Source: Centroberyx gerrardi
Lineage: Eukaryota; Chordata; Actinopteri; Beryciformes; Berycidae
Length of the DNA: 64,000 nucleotides
NCBI RefSeq assembly: GCF_048128805.1
Contig: NC_136010.1
Coordinates: forward strand, 13,044,980 to 13,108,979
Reading direction: 5' to 3'
The notes beneath the pieces were generated by a model that did no database searches, was not told the DNA's origin, and saw only the letters and a list, made by a program, of their open reading frames with translations. The translations under genes were made by a program, and so were the position numbers. Of the stretch, positions 62,565-64,000 are shown one piece after another. The number at the start of each line of letters is the position of its first letter. The stretch's first letter is position 1.

Positions 62565-62642
62565 AGATCAGTAATCTTTTAGTGTGCCTGTCATCAATAT
62601 CAATATCTGAGGCTGACGCTGTGACTCATGCACGCAGACACA

Positions 62643-62676
<34 letters not shown>

Positions 62677-62775
62677 AGCCAGATCAGTACTTTTAGCTCT
62701 TAGCATGCCTGTCATCAATATCAATATCTGAGGCTGACACTCTGACTCACATATGCACAAACACACACACTCTCT
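62563..62775 (+). repeat. ~116-bp tandem duplication with embedded (CA)n
   Basis: Copies starting near 62563 and 62679 share CCAGATCAGTA and TGTCATCAATATCAATATCT. Both end in CA-rich microsatellite sequence. Confidence 0.9.
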
Positions 62776-62926
62776 CTCTCTCTCTCTAAAGCCTCTCCCT
62801 CTCTTATACACACACACACATATGCAGACACATGCATGCATGCACACATATATAAGTCGTGACAGCTGACCTTGTGTACTTAGATGAACAGGCGTTTGAG
62901 GGAGAGCTTGAGGGCAAGTGTGTGTC

Positions 62927-62968
<42 letters not shown>

Positions 62969-64000
62969 ACATATGTGTATGTGTGTGTTGTTTAAATATA
63001 GTGAATTCCAGTGGGTTTTTCCTTGCTCCCTGGGATCCTTGTGAACCACAGCGGGAGCTTCGGGGAAACAGAGAGAAAATGTGAGACGGAGAAAGAAAAA
63101 GAGGAAGAACGAGAGGACAGTACAATAGCACAGCCGTTAGATTGTACTGTACTAGAAAGACTACATTGAAGAGGAAGGAGAAATATAAGGTGTAAAAAGA
63201 AGGAAGAAACGATTAGACAGGCAAGTATAGATGGAAAAGAAACACAAAAACCTATCAAAAGTGGAACAGAGAGAGATGATGTGGGGAAAGTAAGAGTTTG
63301 AGTGAAGCTAAAATGGAGTTCTCATGAAACCTTAGTCCTGTCAGCCACTCTGAGCTTCACTTGACCTTTGACTCGAACGTATTTGACGCCTGACCCTTGA
63401 CCTCATTAGCGGCCAGAACAGCGGGCTTCCGATTGGCACTGCGGGCTTATTAGCAGGCCCGCTATTTTGAAAGCTTCCCTCAGAACAGCGAAGACAACAG
63501 TGTAGCGCAGACAGGGTGTAAACAAATTCAACTTTGACCCGAAATCATTACCCCAGAAACACAGCGGGAGACGATGCCGGAAAGGGCAAAGGTCACGGAC
63601 AAGACCCGAGCGGCGTAAAACAAGAATCCTTCCTGTGGTCGGATGACTGATTTCCAACAGATCAAGTTATTATGGACCTCTGCAGATTCCCTTCTCTGAA
63701 CATAATCGACTCCACGTTGAACCACTTGTGGAAACAGTTATGAGTGTCCGCATCATGTAGCGCTGTCTAGGTGTGCGGAGAAATAGACAGAGAGGCATTG
63801 AAAAGGAGAGGAACAGAATGAAAAGTAAATCCGCCTAACAATACAATAAAGTGCAGAGTGCTGGTTCTGGTTAGTGGAGCGTCTCTGTTCCGTGTCATGG
63901 AGCCAGTGTTATTGTTGCCTCCTGCTGGGGATACGGGATTCTGGGATACGGGAGGTATGAGCGGAGGATATTAGAGGTTACGGGGAGCCGGGGAGCAGAG

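Larger units (their letters stand above)
62142..64000 (+). other. Intron of the ECM2-like gene (to window edge)
   Basis: 1.86 kb with no exon that keeps the frame. It contains a palindrome, a tandem duplication and several (CA)n, (CT)n and (GT)n microsatellites, including (GT)n at about 62929-62964. Confidence 0.6.

Noticed and set aside
62859-62926. Possible further exon of the ECM2-like gene (YLDEQAFEGELEG)
   Set aside because: Joining it in the phase left by the exon ending at 62141 gives an immediate stop at either nearby AG, and it does not resemble a leucine-rich repeat.

Overview
This window is vertebrate nuclear DNA, almost certainly from a ray-finned (teleost) fish. It carries intron-rich genes with GT-AG splice sites, CpG-poor DNA, many (GT)n and (CT)n microsatellites, a Tc1/mariner-type terminal-inverted-repeat element, palindromic MITE-like repeats and a tRNA-derived SINE. 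No bacterial, organellar or viral gene was seen. The exon models were read by eye from splice sites, reading-frame continuity and remembered family sequences. They join without a frame break, and several give family-typical lengths.

Eight genes lie head to tail, all on the + strand. (1) uba1, the ubiquitin E1 enzyme, 274-13251, 25 coding exons, 1058 codons. (2) An arhgef3/net1-type RhoGEF, 15104-21398. (3) A usp21-like deubiquitinase, 22726-26782. (4) rhoa, 28481-29498, 193 residues. (5) An rbm10-like splicing regulator, 32215-42900. (6) lrrc23, a cilia/radial-spoke leucine-rich-repeat protein, 44336-47345. (7) tkt, transketolase, 48599-55827. (8) The 5' part of an ECM2-like secreted leucine-rich-repeat protein, from 58474, running off the right edge.

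The set mixes ubiquitin handling (E1 and a deubiquitinase), Rho signalling (a RhoGEF and RhoA itself), splicing, ciliary motility, the pentose phosphate pathway and extracellular matrix. The gene order is a chromosomal neighbourhood, not an operon. Intergenic gaps are about 1.3-2.7 kb and hold 3' UTRs with AATAAA signals, promoters and non-coding first exons.

The most notable observations are these. The rbm10-like protein ends in a decayed G-patch followed at once by a stop. The ECM2-like gene predicts 57 consecutive Asp/Glu residues encoded across an intron, including a (GAT)11 microsatellite. A 38-bp tandem repeat has copied a uba1 splice acceptor. An RFX-type X-box-like site lies just upstream of the first exon of the ciliary gene lrrc23. 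A tRNA-type SINE and a separate repeat 16 kb away share a LINE-like 3' tail. I found no new defence, toxin or mobile-gene system.
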